A DNA stretch of 50,676 bases, from positions 19,163-69,838 of the forward strand of contig KI911961.1 of the NCBI GenBank assembly GCA_000517005.1, in the 5' to 3' direction. The stretch is from Microvirga lupini. Its GTDB lineage: Bacteria > Pseudomonadota > Alphaproteobacteria > Rhizobiales > Beijerinckiaceae. Of the stretch, positions 9,794-19,010 are shown piece by piece (the first letter of the stretch is position 1; the number at the start of each line of letters is the position of its first letter). The position numbers and the translations under genes are program-made. The notes under the pieces were generated by a model that was not told where the DNA came from, ran no database searches, and saw only the letters and a program-made list of their open reading frames with translations.

Positions 9794-10244
9794 TCATCCT
9801 GTGCGGGACAAAATCAGCCCGCCCAGGATCATGCCGGCCGCGAGGAGCCGCTGCCAGGTGATCGCTTGCACGGGCAGCCCGAAGGCCCCCACGGCATCGA
9901 GAACCAACGCGGCAGCCACCTGACCGAAGACCAGAGCCGCCACGGTGCTGACCACACCGAGCTGCGGCACGCCCCAGATCACGATGGCGACATAGAAGGC
10001 GCCGAGGAAACCTCCGAGCCAGGACCACCAGGGCGCCGCAGCGACGGCACCGCCGGACGGCCACGAACCCCGAAAGACGCTGATCGCCGCCAGGATCAGA
10101 AAACCAATCCCGAACGAGATGCAGGCCGCCAGCACTGGATCGCCGAGGGATCGCGCCAGGGCGGCATTTGATGGGTGCCTGAGACGAGAGAAACACACCG
10201 CCCAGAAGGATGCCTAGGAGCGGCAGCAGGATAGAGATGTTCAT
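9794..10244 (-). pseudogene. DMT-family transporter (DUF606/YdcZ), frameshifted
   Basis: The start MNISILLPLLG (ATG 10244) and first membrane helix are in one frame up to SSQAPI. The rest of the protein (NAALARSLGDP onward, four more hydrophobic segments, to ILSRTG) is in another. One extra T in the run at 10167-10169 (AAA on the coding strand) explains the break: with two As the text reads SSQAPINAALARS, as in intact family members. The span is 451 bases, one more than a whole number of codons. It is a small inner-membrane protein of unknown substrate. Sequencing error is as likely as real decay. Confidence 0.85.
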
Positions 10245-10295
10245 GAGACTGCCTGGAATGAAGCTCGGTTTCAGCAACCTCGAATTCATATACTG

Positions 10296-10397
10296 CCCTC
10301 ATCCTGAGGAGGCGCGCGGCGCCGTCTCGAAGGAGCTTCCAGAGTGCACTGGAGCCTCCTTCGAGACGCAGCCTCACAGCTGCTCCTCAGGATGAGG
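10296..10397. repeat. Palindromic repeat family 1, copy A
   Basis: Bounded by CCCTCATCCTGAGGA and TCCTCAGGATGAGG, with internal arms GTCTCGAAGGAG and CTCCTTCGAGACG, so the whole unit folds into one long hairpin. Related copies are at 14807-14919 and 20760-20862. This copy separates the DMT gene from cimA. Confidence 0.9.
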
Positions 10398-10418
10398 TCA
10401 AGCATTGCAAAAATCTTA

Positions 10419-12014
10419 TTAGAGCGACGCCCCGCTCTTGAGAAGCTTGTAGACCATGGAATCGGTCAGCGCCTGGAACGAGGCGTCGATGATGTTGGCC
10501 GACACGCCGATGGTGGTCCAGCGCTCGCCGGAACCGTCCATGAACTCGATCAACACGCGCGTCACGGCATCCGAACCGCCCTGATAGATGCGGACCTTGT
10601 AATCCACCAGCTCCAGATCCTGGATCAGGTTCTGATACTTGCCGAGATCCTTGCTCAACGCCACGTCGAGGGCATTCACCGGACCGTTGCCCTCGGCGGC
10701 GGAGATCAGCACCTCGTCGCCCACGCGCACCTTCACGATGGCCTCGGAGGCGGTGACGAGTTCGCCGACCGCGTTGAAGCGGCGCTCCACGTTGACGGAG
10801 AAGCGCTCCACGTCGAAGAAGGCCGGGACCTCGCCCAGCATGCGCTTGACCAGAACGTAGAAGGACGCGGCGGCGCCTTCGAAGGCAAAGCCCTGCGCTT
10901 CCTTGCGCTTCACCTCGTCGAGCACGCGCGCAATGCGCGGATCGCCCTTTTCCAGCTCGAAGCCGCAGCGCTTCAATTCGGCGAGAATGTTCGATTGCCC
11001 GCCCTGATCCGACACCAGAACTTTTCGCACATTGCCGACGACTTCCGGCTCCACATGCTCGTAGGTGCGCGGATCCTTCAGCACGGCGGAGGCATGGATG
11101 CCGGCCTTCGTGGCAAAGGCGCTCGCGCCCACGAAAGGCGCATGGCGGTTCGGCTGCCGGTTGAGGATTTCGTCCACCTGCCGCGAGACATGGGTGAGCT
11201 GACTTAAAGCATCGCCAGTGACGCCGAGATCGAACCGGGCGGCATAGCCGTCCTTCAGCTTCAAGGCACCGATGAGCGTGATGAGGTTGGCGTTGCCGCA
11301 GCGCTCGCCCAGACCGTTGAGCGTACCCTGGATGTGGCGCGCGCCCGCTTCCACGGCCGCGAGCGAATTGGCGACCGCGCAGCCGCAATCGTCATGGGCA
11401 TGAATGCCGACATGCGTGCCCGGCACCACCTTCGTCACCGCCGTGACGATCTCCGTCACCTCGTGCGGCAGCGTGCCGCCATTGGTGTCGCAGAGCACGA
11501 TCCAGCGCGCGCCGGCCTCGTAGGCCATCTTCACGCAGGAAAGCGCGTAATCGGGATTGGCCTTGTAGCCGTCGAAGAAATGCTCGCAATCGACGAGCAC
11601 CTCGCGTCCCTTGGCGCGGGCGGCTTCGACGCTCTCATGGATGCCGGCGAGATTTTCATCAGGCGTGGTCTCGAGCGCCACGCGCACATGATAATCCCAG
11701 GATTTCGCAACGAAGCAGATCGCATCGGCCTCAGCTTCGAGCAAAGCCGCGACGCCGGGATCGTTCGAGACGGAGCGCCCTGCCCGCTTCGTCATGCCGA
11801 AGGCGGTGAACTTGGCGTTCTTCGTGCGCTTCTCGGCAAAAAAGGCGGTATCGAGCGGGTTCGCGCCCGGATAGCCGCCTTCCACGTAATCGATGCCGAG
11901 CCTATCGAGGAGCGTCGCGATCGCCTTCTTGTCATCGAGGGAGAAGTCCACGCCGGTTGTCTGCGCCCCATCGCGCAGGGTGGTGTCGAAGAGGTAGACG
12001 CGTTCACGACTCAT
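10419..12014 (-). CDS. cimA: (R)-citramalate synthase
   Basis: A 531-residue enzyme condensing pyruvate and acetyl-CoA to citramalate for a threonine-independent isoleucine route. The HMGL-like barrel starts with LFDTTLRDGAQTTG (residues about 8-21) and includes the metal-binding IHAHDDCGCAVANS and the signature NGLGERCGNANL. The C-terminal part (about 400-525) is a LeuA-type allosteric domain, usual for isoleucine feedback. The start MSRERVYLF (12014) overlaps the end of the GNAT gene by four bases (ATGA), implying translational coupling. The sequence is of the TIGR00977 type rather than 2-isopropylmalate synthase. Confidence 0.95.
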   Translation of the reverse strand: MSRERVYLFDTTLRDGAQTTGVDFSLDDKKAIATLLDRLGIDYVEGGYPGANPLDTAFFAEKRTKNAKFTAFGMTKRAGRSVSNDPGVAALLEAEADAICFVAKSWDYHVRVALETTPDENLAGIHESVEAARAKGREVLVDCEHFFDGYKANPDYALSCVKMAYEAGARWIVLCDTNGGTLPHEVTEIVTAVTKVVPGTHVGIHAHDDCGCAVANSLAAVEAGARHIQGTLNGLGERCGNANLITLIGALKLKDGYAARFDLGVTGDALSQLTHVSRQVDEILNRQPNRHAPFVGASAFATKAGIHASAVLKDPRTYEHVEPEVVGNVRKVLVSDQGGQSNILAELKRCGFELEKGDPRIARVLDEVKRKEAQGFAFEGAAASFYVLVKRMLGEVPAFFDVERFSVNVERRFNAVGELVTASEAIVKVRVGDEVLISAAEGNGPVNALDVALSKDLGKYQNLIQDLELVDYKVRIYQGGSDAVTRVLIEFMDGSGERWTTIGVSANIIDASFQALTDSMVYKLLKSGASL

Positions 12015-12520
12015 GACGACAATTTCCTGTCTTCCTGCGGTGTCAGGCGCTTTTCCATGGTGGTGGTGCCGAGCCATTCATCGCCGAGCGGCATCGTGTT
12101 GCGGCGCTGCGGCTGGAATCCGTGCTTCTGGAAGAAGGGCAGCGCATTGTCGCTGACTTCCGCCACGAGACGCGCGGCGCCGCGCGCGCCGGCAAGCTTC
12201 TCGACGGCGTCGTAGAGCATCGTGCCGATCCCCTGCCCGGCCACGGCGGGATGCACGTAGAACAGGTCGATCAGCTCGTTGTCCTTGAGCGCGATGAAGC
12301 CGACCGGAGAGCCCTCGACGGTGGCGATCAGGGTCAGGCTCTTCGTCAGCCTCTCAGCGAAGGAATCGTCCTCGGCGCGAGCGATCCAGGCTTCCTGCTG
12401 GCTCTCGCTGTAATCCTCGCCCGTCAACTCGGCGATGCTCTCCTCGTAGATATCGACGAGAACCGGCAGATCCGCCGGCAGGAAGGGACGAAGCCCCGGT
12501 TTCGGCGATGCCTGTCCCAT
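12011..12520 (-). CDS. GNAT-family N-acetyltransferase
   Basis: A 169-residue acetyltransferase. The acetyl-CoA-binding motif A is VHPAVAGQGIGTMLYD (about 99-114), and the C-terminal FFQKHGF motif is typical of GNATs. The start ATG at 12520 overlaps the stop of the preceding small ORF by one base (TGATG), and the end overlaps cimA by four. The substrate cannot be told from sequence. The position between cysS and cimA reflects operon structure rather than a known functional link. Confidence 0.9.
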   Translation of the reverse strand: MGQASPKPGLRPFLPADLPVLVDIYEESIAELTGEDYSESQQEAWIARAEDDSFAERLTKSLTLIATVEGSPVGFIALKDNELIDLFYVHPAVAGQGIGTMLYDAVEKLAGARGAARLVAEVSDNALPFFQKHGFQPQRRNTMPLGDEWLGTTTMEKRLTPQEDRKLSS

Positions 12521-12675
12521 CAGCGTGCACCCCCATTCTTGAATGTGCAGCACATTTCACACGCGTCATGGCCGGGCTTGTCCCGGCCATCCCGATGAGA
12601 AGAGCGCCAAGCTTTTCGGATCGGGATCACCAGCACAAGGCCGGTGATGACGGTGGAGAAACTCATGACGCTCAT
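12520..12675 (-). CDS. Small 51-codon ORF coupled to cysS
   Basis: A reading frame whose ATG overlaps the cysS stop by four bases (ATGA) and whose stop overlaps the GNAT start (TGATG). Residues 1-23 form a hydrophobic membrane-like segment ([20 protein letters not shown]), and the remainder contains [10 protein letters not shown], which is simply the translation of the palindromic repeat at 12564-12600. I read it as a small membrane protein whose tail was replaced by repeat insertion, or as a coupling ORF with no product of its own. A GGAGGT stretch lies ahead of the start. Confidence 0.45.
   Translation of the reverse strand: MSVMSFSTVITGLVLVIPIRKAWRSSHRDGRDKPGHDACEMCCTFKNGGAR
12564..12600. 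repeat. Palindromic repeat family 3, copy A
   Basis: ATGGCCGGGCTTGTCCCGGCCAT is an exact hairpin: ATGGCCGGG and CCCGGCCAT around CTTGT. It is flanked by CGTC and CCCGATGAGA. A near copy is at 36574-36613. When translated it gives the well-known spurious DGRDKPGHD peptide. Confidence 0.9.
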
Positions 12676-14141
12676 CGCGCCACCTCCCAGGTGGTCGTGC
12701 CGTCCTTGTTGTCCTTCACGACGACGTTCATCGCCGCAAGCTCATCGCGGATGCGATCGGACTCGGCCCAGTTCTTGGCGGCGCGCGCCTCCTTGCGGGC
12801 GGCGATCAGGGCTTCGACCTGCGCAGGATCGACACCGAGAGAAGCCTGCTTGCGAGCCTTCCAGGCCTCGGCTCCTTCGAGCAGGAAGCCGAGCGCACGA
12901 AGATTTGCCCCGAGCTCCTCGTGAGCGCCCTGTCCGTCGAGGGCATGGAGCTCCGCCAGCATCTTTGGCGTGTTGAGATCGTCCGCGAGCGCTTCGACGA
13001 TGTGGTCCGAGAGGAAAGCCGTCTCGCCCCTCCCCGCCAGCTCATACCAGCGGTCGAGGGTCTTCTCGCTTTCCTCCAGTCCCTTCACCGTCCAGTCGAT
13101 GGGCTGGCGGTAATGGGTGCGCAGCATGTTGAAGCGCAAGACCTCGCCGGGCCAGTCCTGCAGCAGTTCGTTGATGGTGAAGAAGTTGCCGAGGGACTTC
13201 GACATCTTCTCCCCTTCCACCTGCAGGAAGCCGTTGTGCATCCACACATTGGCCATGCGCGGCGTGTCGAAGGCGCAGCAGGACTGCGCGATCTCGTTCT
13301 CATGGTGCGGGAAGACGAGGTCGATGCCGCCGCCGTGGATGTCGAAGATCTCGCGGGCAGTCGCATCGTCGCAGGAAAGTCTTGTCTCGAAGGCCTGGAC
13401 CAAGTGCTTCCAGGACATGGCCGAGCACTCGATGTGCCAGCCGGGACGCCCTGGCGTCTTAATGCCGGCCGGCGACGGCCAAGCGGGATCTTTCGGCCCC
13501 GAGGGCTTCCAGAGCACGAAATCCATCGGATCGCGCTTGTAGGGCGCTACGTCCACGCGGGCGCCGGAGAGCAGCTCGTCGAGGGAGCGCTTCGAGAAGG
13601 CGCCGTATGGCGGCACGTTCGGCAGCTTCTCCATGGCGGCGACCGAGAAGAGCACGTGCTCCTCGGCCACATAGGCCGCTCCGCGGGCGATCAGCCGCTC
13701 GATGATCATGCGCATCTCGTCGATGTGCTCGGTCGCCCGGGGCTCGATGAAGCGCGGAGGCTTGCCCGCCTCGTTCACGTCCTCCGGCATGAGCACGCCC
13801 AGCGCCCGGATATCGGCGTGGAACTGCTCTTCCGTTTTCTGGGTGACGACGCGGATGGCCTCGTTGTGGGGCAGACCCGGGTAATCCCGGGCGGCACGGG
13901 CGTTAATCTTGTCGTCCACATCGGTGATATTGCGCACATACGTGACAGCTTCCTTACCGTAAACATGCCTCAGCAAACGGAAGAGAAGGTCGAAGATGAT
14001 GATCGGGCGGGAGTTGCCAATGTGGGCGTAGTCGTAAACGGTGGGTCCGCAGACGTAGAGGCGCACGTTCTCAGGATCGATCGGGACGAAAGCGTCCTTC
14101 GACCGGGTCAGCGTGTTGTAGAGCCTCAAGCTTGCCGCCAT
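12672..14141 (-). CDS. cysS: Cysteinyl-tRNA synthetase
   Basis: A 489-residue class I aminoacyl-tRNA synthetase charging tRNA-Cys. The zinc/HIGH region [15 protein letters not shown] is at about residues 31-45, the domain WHIECSAMS in the middle, HHENEIAQS holds zinc ligands, and the KMSKS loop is [11 protein letters not shown] at about residue 315. Length is normal. It leads a coupled series of minus-strand genes (small ORF, GNAT, cimA). Confidence 0.97.
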   Translation of the reverse strand: MAASLRLYNTLTRSKDAFVPIDPENVRLYVCGPTVYDYAHIGNSRPIIIFDLLFRLLRHVYGKEAVTYVRNITDVDDKINARAARDYPGLPHNEAIRVVTQKTEEQFHADIRALGVLMPEDVNEAGKPPRFIEPRATEHIDEMRMIIERLIARGAAYVAEEHVLFSVAAMEKLPNVPPYGAFSKRSLDELLSGARVDVAPYKRDPMDFVLWKPSGPKDPAWPSPAGIKTPGRPGWHIECSAMSWKHLVQAFETRLSCDDATAREIFDIHGGGIDLVFPHHENEIAQSCCAFDTPRMANVWMHNGFLQVEGEKMSKSLGNFFTINELLQDWPGEVLRFNMLRTHYRQPIDWTVKGLEESEKTLDRWYELAGRGETAFLSDHIVEALADDLNTPKMLAELHALDGQGAHEELGANLRALGFLLEGAEAWKARKQASLGVDPAQVEALIAARKEARAAKNWAESDRIRDELAAMNVVVKDNKDGTTTWEVAR

Positions 14142-14431
14142 GAAACCAAATCCCTGTCAGGCCGCAGGCCGGAGGATGGTTTCGATCTTGGAATGAGAAC
14201 GAGACGGCTCCAGCCAGCGAAATGCGCTAGCCGCAAATAATCCCGGAAATGAGGATCGTTGCCGTGTTCATGAAGCCATCAATGCCTTTTCGGCTTTGGG
14301 ACGTCAAGGTTTCCTATTCGGTAAGCATGTTTTATTTGCACAGCCGCATGAAACGCGTTGTGGCCAAGCGCGTTAGAGCTTTGTTCACGCACACTCGTGG
14401 CATAATGGCCCGAGTTCAACAAAAGAGGTCT

Positions 14432-14758
14432 ATGATGCGCCGCGCATTCACCATGCTCGGGATGGGTACTGTCGTGTTTCTTGCAGCCGCGTCCTTAACG
14501 CTGCTCCCCAACGGCACCAAGGCCTCTTCGACTGAAGCCACCTTCATGGTTCCCGCCGCCGACGGCTACGGCGTCGCGGAATGCCTGATCACAAACCAGG
14601 CCTGTGGCCAAGTTGTGACAAACGCCTGGTGCGAGGCCCATGGCTATGCGAAGGCGGTTTCCTATCGGCAGATCACCTCGGATGAGGTCACGGGCAACAT
14701 CCAGAAAGCATCGCTCGGCCCCAAGGAGCCGCCGGTCTCCGTGACCTGCTCGAACTGA
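14432..14758 (+). CDS. Hypothetical secreted protein
   Basis: A 108-residue protein. I chose the ATG at 14432 because AAGAGGT sits just upstream and the product then begins with a signal peptide (MMRRAF, a hydrophobic core, then a likely cut near TKASS). The frame is open back to 14249 but that part looks non-coding. The mature part has four cysteines (AECLITNQACGQ, NAWCEAHGY, VTCSN), consistent with two periplasmic disulfides. The family is not recognised. Confidence 0.8.
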   Translation: MMRRAFTMLGMGTVVFLAAASLTLLPNGTKASSTEATFMVPAADGYGVAECLITNQACGQVVTNAWCEAHGYAKAVSYRQITSDEVTGNIQKASLGPKEPPVSVTCSN

Positions 14759-14806
14759 GATCGATCACACCTAAGAGTCCGGCCCATCATTCGCCCCTTC
14801 CCTAAG

Positions 14807-14919
14807 CCCTCATCCTGAGGGGATTGCGTCAGCAATCCGTCACGAAGGACGAGGGCGACTTCAGCGCTCTCTGGACCCTCCTTCGAGACGCCTGCTCCGC
14901 AGGCTCCTCAGGATGAGGG
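14807..14919. repeat. Palindromic repeat family 1, copy B
   Basis: Outer arms CCCTCATCCTGAGG and CCTCAGGATGAGGG. The centre differs from copies A and C but keeps CTCCTTCGAGACG. It lies between two convergent genes and runs into the 3' end of the LysR gene, supplying its stop codon. Confidence 0.9.
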
Positions 14920-15831
14920 TAGTGATTGATGAGCCAGCCTCTGAGTCGGCATAGGCGCTAGCATGGCCCGGGCGGTCGTTAGGACGGCTCGGGTCACATC
15001 GGTAAGCAGAGGACCGACAATCCGGCTCTGCTGCCAAAACAAGGGCACCTCCAGCTGTTCTGACGGTTCAAGCGCTACCAAGCGACCCGCGCGGATATGC
15101 TCCTGAACCGTCGTATCCAGGTTCATCCCCCATCCCAATCCCGCAAGAGCCGCGTCCACGAAGGCCTGCGATGACGGCAGCCAGTGGACGGGCGGCCTGA
15201 CATCCACGCCAAGGGCACGCCGAAGCCAGATCGCCTGGAGTTGATCCTTCTGATTGAAAACGAGACACGGCGCACGAGCAGCCGATTGCTCGTTCAACCC
15301 GTCCGGCAACCATCGTTCCACGTATCCAGGACTGGCTGTCGCAAGGTACTTTAGGTTGCCCAAGGGATAGCAGTTACAGCCCTGGATCGGCTTGCCGTAC
15401 GAGGTCACGGCCGCCACGACCTCGCCTTGCCGCAACCACTCGGCGCTGTGATCCTGGTCATCCACCACGAGATCGAACAGGAATCCCTCCGTCTCCGCCA
15501 TAGCCGGGATGAACCAGGTGGCGAGGCTGTCCGCGTTGACCGCAAGGCGTAAGGTCACCGGGCCGGTCTCGGGCTCCAGGCCGGGTAGGCTCTGGCGGAG
15601 AGAGCTTTCGAGCAGGGCGACCTGCTCCACGTGCTGGCACAGGCGCTGGCCGGCTTCGGTCGCCAAGCAGGGCTGCCCTCGGATGACGAGAACGGTTCCG
15701 ATCCGCTCCTCCAGCAATTTGATCCGTTGCGAGACCGCCGAGGGTGTCACATTCAGCTGCTGGGCTGCCCGCTCGAAGCTGCCGGTGCGCACCACGGCGG
15801 CGAGAGCGGAGAGGAGAGTATAATCGAGCAC
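14908..15831 (-). CDS. argP: LysR-family regulator ArgP
   Basis: A 307-residue LysR regulator with a winged HTH at residues 1-60 (AAQQLNVTPSAVSQRIKLLEE) and a substrate-binding domain after residue 90. Overall similarity to ArgP/IciA and the divergent LysE-type exporter 94 bases away indicate control of basic amino-acid export. The start is GTG at 15831. The last residues (LPSS) and the stop codon come from palindromic repeat copy B, so the C-terminus may differ from relatives. In E. coli ArgP senses arginine and lysine; the effector here is inferred. Confidence 0.9.
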   Translation of the reverse strand: MLDYTLLSALAAVVRTGSFERAAQQLNVTPSAVSQRIKLLEERIGTVLVIRGQPCLATEAGQRLCQHVEQVALLESSLRQSLPGLEPETGPVTLRLAVNADSLATWFIPAMAETEGFLFDLVVDDQDHSAEWLRQGEVVAAVTSYGKPIQGCNCYPLGNLKYLATASPGYVERWLPDGLNEQSAARAPCLVFNQKDQLQAIWLRRALGVDVRPPVHWLPSSQAFVDAALAGLGWGMNLDTTVQEHIRAGRLVALEPSEQLEVPLFWQQSRIVGPLLTDVTRAVLTTARAMLAPMPTQRLAHQSLPSS

Positions 15832-15881
15832 AGGATTAGTTTTTCTAAATCAAGATCAGAGACTTTAACTGTCCTAATCCT
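15832..15881. promoter_or_regulatory. Divergent argP-exporter control region
   Basis: AGGATTAG (15832-15839) and CTAATCCT (15874-15881) form a perfect 8-bp inverted repeat with a 34-base spacer, between the GTG of argP and the exporter start at 15926. This is where a LysR autoregulator and activator would bind. The function is inferred from position. Confidence 0.5.
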
Positions 15882-15925
15882 AACGTCGGCCCTAGGGAAC
15901 GTCGACTCCCGTTCGGACCATCGAC

Positions 15926-16537
15926 ATGACCGCTCCCCTCCTCGCCGGTTTCCTGCTCGGCCTCAGCCTCATCCTGCCCATCGGGGCCCAGAACGCCTTC
16001 GTGCTGCGCATCGGCCTTCGCGGCGAGCACGTGCTCGCGGTGTGCCTCACCTGCGCGCTTTCGGACGCCGTGCTCATCCTGGCCGGCGTTTCAAGCTTTG
16101 CGCAGCTCAGCGCACGAGTGCCCTGGGCCGAGACGATCCTGCTCTATGGGGGCGCCGCTTTCCTTCTCGCCTATGGAGCACGCAGCTTCATGGCCGCCTT
16201 CGGGTCCGCCTCCTTAAGGCCGTTCGAGGCGGCACCGGAAAGCCTGAGTCGGGTGGTTCTCACCTGCCTTGCCTTCACTTGGCTCAATCCGCATGTCTAT
16301 CTCGACACGGTGGTCCTGATCGGCTCGATCTCAACCCAGTTCGACGAGGGCAAAGGATGGTTTGCCGCTGGCGCGATGACGGCTTCCTTCGTGTTCTTCT
16401 TCTCCCTCGGGTTCGGCGCCCGGCTCCTGAAGCCGCTCTTCGCCCGGCCCGTCACCTGGCGCATTCTCGATATCGCCATCGGTCTCATCATGTGGGCGAC
16501 GGCCGCGAGGCTGCTGCTGAACGGGAGCGCGGGCTGA
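15926..16537 (+). CDS. LysE/ArgO-family amino acid exporter
   Basis: A 203-residue inner-membrane protein with about six hydrophobic segments. The N-terminal GLSLILPIGAQNAFVLR is the LysE/ArgO signature, and TWLNPHVYLDTVVLIG is the second conserved motif. It should export arginine and/or lysine by proton exchange. It is divergent from argP, its presumed activator. It ends 12 bases before the convergent creA gene. Confidence 0.93.
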   Translation: MTAPLLAGFLLGLSLILPIGAQNAFVLRIGLRGEHVLAVCLTCALSDAVLILAGVSSFAQLSARVPWAETILLYGGAAFLLAYGARSFMAAFGSASLRPFEAAPESLSRVVLTCLAFTWLNPHVYLDTVVLIGSISTQFDEGKGWFAAGAMTASFVFFFSLGFGARLLKPLFARPVTWRILDIAIGLIMWATAARLLLNGSAG

Positions 16538-16549
16538 CGGCCGTCGTCC

Positions 16550-17056
16550 TTACGACTTCAGCCATTCCCCGCATTTCGGCGGGACTTCCGTGCCCCAGGG
16601 CATCAGAGGGACGGTCGAGGTGGAGTTCTTCGGCGAGCCCTCGATGGGCCGGTCCGAATAGACCATGTAGACCAGGGTGTTGCGTTTCGCGTCGCAGCCG
16701 CGGACGATCTGCATCTTCTTGAAGATCAGCGACCGGCGCTCGCTGAACACCACGTCGCCCTGGCCGAATTTCTGCTTGAACTTCACCGGCCCCACCTGCC
16801 GGCAGGACAGCGAGATGTCGGAGACCTCCTCGGCCACACCGAAAGTGCCGGAAATGCCGCCGCGCTCCGGGGTCGTGTAATGGCAGGCCACGCCCTCGAC
16901 CAAGGGATCGTCGATCCCGTAGACCGCGAGCTTGTCATCCGGGGTCAGCGCCCGCCAGACCGTGGATTTCTTGAAGATCAGGTCAGGCTCCTGGGCTGTG
17001 GCACCCGTTACGGCAGCCATCGTCAGGGTCAGGGCCAAAGCGATTCGAGCAAGCAT
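16550..17056 (-). CDS. CreA-family periplasmic protein
   Basis: A 168-residue protein of the CreA family (unknown function, widespread in proteobacteria). A signal peptide covers residues 1 to about 22 (cut near ATAQ). The mature part has the family motifs DPLVEGVACHY, GGISGTFGVAEE and SDRPIEGSPKNSTS. I prefer the ATG at 17056; an in-frame TTG at 17068 has no spaced ribosome-binding site. Confidence 0.93.
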   Translation of the reverse strand: MLARIALALTLTMAAVTGATAQEPDLIFKKSTVWRALTPDDKLAVYGIDDPLVEGVACHYTTPERGGISGTFGVAEEVSDISLSCRQVGPVKFKQKFGQGDVVFSERRSLIFKKMQIVRGCDAKRNTLVYMVYSDRPIEGSPKNSTSTVPLMPWGTEVPPKCGEWLKS

Positions 17057-17119
17057 CTTTCCATTCAACTCCCACGGTTACGCTGTCATGTGGGGATGGT
17101 TCGAGCCTTTGACGAGAGC

Positions 17120-17504
17120 CTACTCGGGATGGTGGCACACGATGCAGATCTTGTTACCGTCGAGGTCGCGAAAGTAAGCTCCGTAATAGTTACGGTGATA
17201 ATGCGGCCGCAGGCCCGGCCCGCCCTCATCCGTGCCGCACTGCTCCATGGCGGCGGCATGGCAGGCATCGACAAGGCTGCGCTTCGAGGCGAGCAGCGCG
17301 ATCATAGAGCCGTTGCCCACGCTGGGTTCCCGGCCGTCGAACGGGCGCACGGCCAGGAATTGCGGCCGCCCGCCGGGCAGGCCCCCAGCCGATGATGGCC
17401 TCGTCCGAGAACCGCACCTCAAGACCAAGGATACCGAGCACCGCGTCATAGAAGCGCTTCGCCCGAGCGAGGTCATTTGCCCCGATAGTCGTATGGGAGT
17501 ACAT
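17120..17504 (-). pseudogene. VOC/glyoxalase-like protein, frameshifted
   Basis: The N-terminal frame (MYSHTTIGANDLARAKRFYD, from 17504) gives the first beta-alpha-beta unit up to IIGWG. The remainder (LPGGRPQFLAV to the metal-site strand YYGAYFRDLDGNKICIVC) is in another frame. Dropping one base from the C5 run at 17382-17386 joins them as a normal VOC protein of about 127 residues. The span of 385 bases is one over a multiple of three. Substrate unknown; relatives are often called glyoxalase or bleomycin resistance proteins without proof. Confidence 0.85.
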
Positions 17505-17659
17505 GCAGGATCACTTTTCGGAGTCGCTGTTCGCGAGAAGCTAGACAGCTTCCCTCGAAGGGGGCAAGGCGTTAATCACAATAGGGTCAAATTCCAGCGG
17601 CACATGACCCGCTACCCAGGCATTCGACGCCGCAACGGACCGGTTCTGCGATCAGCTCT

Positions 17660-18781
17660 ATGGCAAAGACATCTTTTCTCCGCTCCCTCATCGCTGTAAC
17701 GGCTTTTCTGGCTGCCGGTCAGGCAGCCTATGCCCAATCGGCGCACTGCCAGCGTTTCCAGGCTGAACTGGCGGCCCTGGAGCGCAGCGGCGGGAGTGCG
17801 CCGACCGGCCAGATGCAGGCCCAGCGGATGGAGATCAACCGCCTCGTCGGCTATTACCGCAATATCGGCTGCGAGCGCGGACCGCTCGGCTTCCTCTCCG
17901 GCCCGGCCCCGGCCGAATGCGGCTCGATCGCCCAGCAGATCCGCCAGCTCGAGGCCGGCTATGCCCGCCTCGCCTCCCAGGCCGTCGATCAGGGCCAGAT
18001 CGACGCACGCCGTCGGCAGCTCCAGGTGGCGATCCAGCAGACCTGCTCCACGGACCAGCCGCGCGGCTTCTTCGAATCCCTGTTCGGCGCCCCGCGTCAG
18101 CCGCAGCAGGAAATCATGCCCGAGGGGCAGCCGATCATCGCCGATGACGGCCCGCCCTCTATGGGCGGCGGACGCCTGATCTGCGTGAAGACCTGCGACG
18201 GCTCCTTCTTCCCATTGGTCACCCCTCCGGGCGGCGGGCAGAGCGCCAACGAGATGTGCCAGTCTCTCTGCCCCGGCACGGAAACCCTGGCCTTCGCCTA
18301 TCCGGGTGGCGACCAGGGCCTCAACCGGGCCGCCTCGCTCTCCACGAACCAGCCCTATACGTCGCTGGCGAACGCCTTCAAGTTCCGCAAGACCTTCGAC
18401 GAGAGCTGTGCCTGCAAGAAGCCCGACGAGAGCTGGGCCGTGGTCCTGCGCAAAGCGGAGAGCATGCTCCAGCAGCGCAAGGGCGACCTGATCGTCACCG
18501 CCGAGAAGGCGGAAGAGCTCTCCCGGCCGAAGACGCAGGCTGCCCGCAAGGCGGCCGACAAGAAAGCCGACGAGGAGACCAAGGAAGCCGCCGAGATCGC
18601 CGCCGCTGCCCCGACCGCCAGCAAGGAATCGGCCGGTATCGGCCCGCAATCCATCGAGACCGACACCGTGGTGCGCCAGGGCGAGGGCTCGAAGCAGGAA
18701 GTCGTCGCGGGCAACGGCCAGAAGAAGACGGTGCGGGTGATCGCGCCCAACCTGATCCCGGTTCCGCACGCGCAGAACTGA
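17660..18781 (+). CDS. DUF2865 secreted protein
   Basis: A 373-residue protein with a signal peptide (residues 1 to about 25, AYAQ). The middle region (about 160-270) carries the DUF2865 features [18 protein letters not shown] and [16 protein letters not shown]-terminal residues 30-110 look helical, and the C-terminal third is rich in Lys/Glu/Ala and probably coiled. Cysteines occur in pairs, fitting periplasmic disulfides. The function is unknown; the family occurs mainly in Hyphomicrobiales. No operon partner is evident. Confidence 0.92.
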   Translation: MAKTSFLRSLIAVTAFLAAGQAAYAQSAHCQRFQAELAALERSGGSAPTGQMQAQRMEINRLVGYYRNIGCERGPLGFLSGPAPAECGSIAQQIRQLEAGYARLASQAVDQGQIDARRRQLQVAIQQTCSTDQPRGFFESLFGAPRQPQQEIMPEGQPIIADDGPPSMGGGRLICVKTCDGSFFPLVTPPGGGQSANEMCQSLCPGTETLAFAYPGGDQGLNRAASLSTNQPYTSLANAFKFRKTFDESCACKKPDESWAVVLRKAESMLQQRKGDLIVTAEKAEELSRPKTQAARKAADKKADEETKEAAEIAAAAPTASKESAGIGPQSIETDTVVRQGEGSKQEVVAGNGQKKTVRVIAPNLIPVPHAQN

Positions 18782-18853
18782 TTGTCCAACGACGAGTACT
18801 TCCTCCCGGACAGCGCCAGCCGATCTGGGATCGTCGTCAGGACGTTACGCGAG

Positions 18854-18967
18854 TTTCCCTCCCCCTTGTGGGGAGGGATTAAGGGTGGGGGTGCCGACGC
18901 TGGACTGGACCAGCATGGCGCTCACACCTCCACCTCCAACTCCTCCCCACAAGGGGGAGGAGAGTTC
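18854..18967. repeat. Palindromic repeat family 2, copy A
   Basis: CTCCCCCTTGTGGGGAGG on one side and CCTCCCCACAAGGGGGAG on the other, with inner G/C-rich arms (GGGTGGGGGTG and CACCTCCACC). A long imperfect hairpin between the DUF2865 gene and the ABC operon. The second copy is at 42391-42504. Confidence 0.9.
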
Positions 18968-19010
18968 GCGTCCATTCCGCGCCGCCTACAGTCATGCTAT
19001 TACGCGCGCC

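Noticed and set aside
14249-14431. N-terminal extension of the secreted protein at 14432
   Set aside because: It would place a signal peptide 60 residues into the protein, and the only good ribosome-binding site is just before 14432.
17612-18769. A 385-codon minus-strand frame
   Set aside because: Antisense to the DUF2865 gene, which has a signal peptide and family motifs. The minus frame is Leu/Gly/Arg-rich and unsupported.
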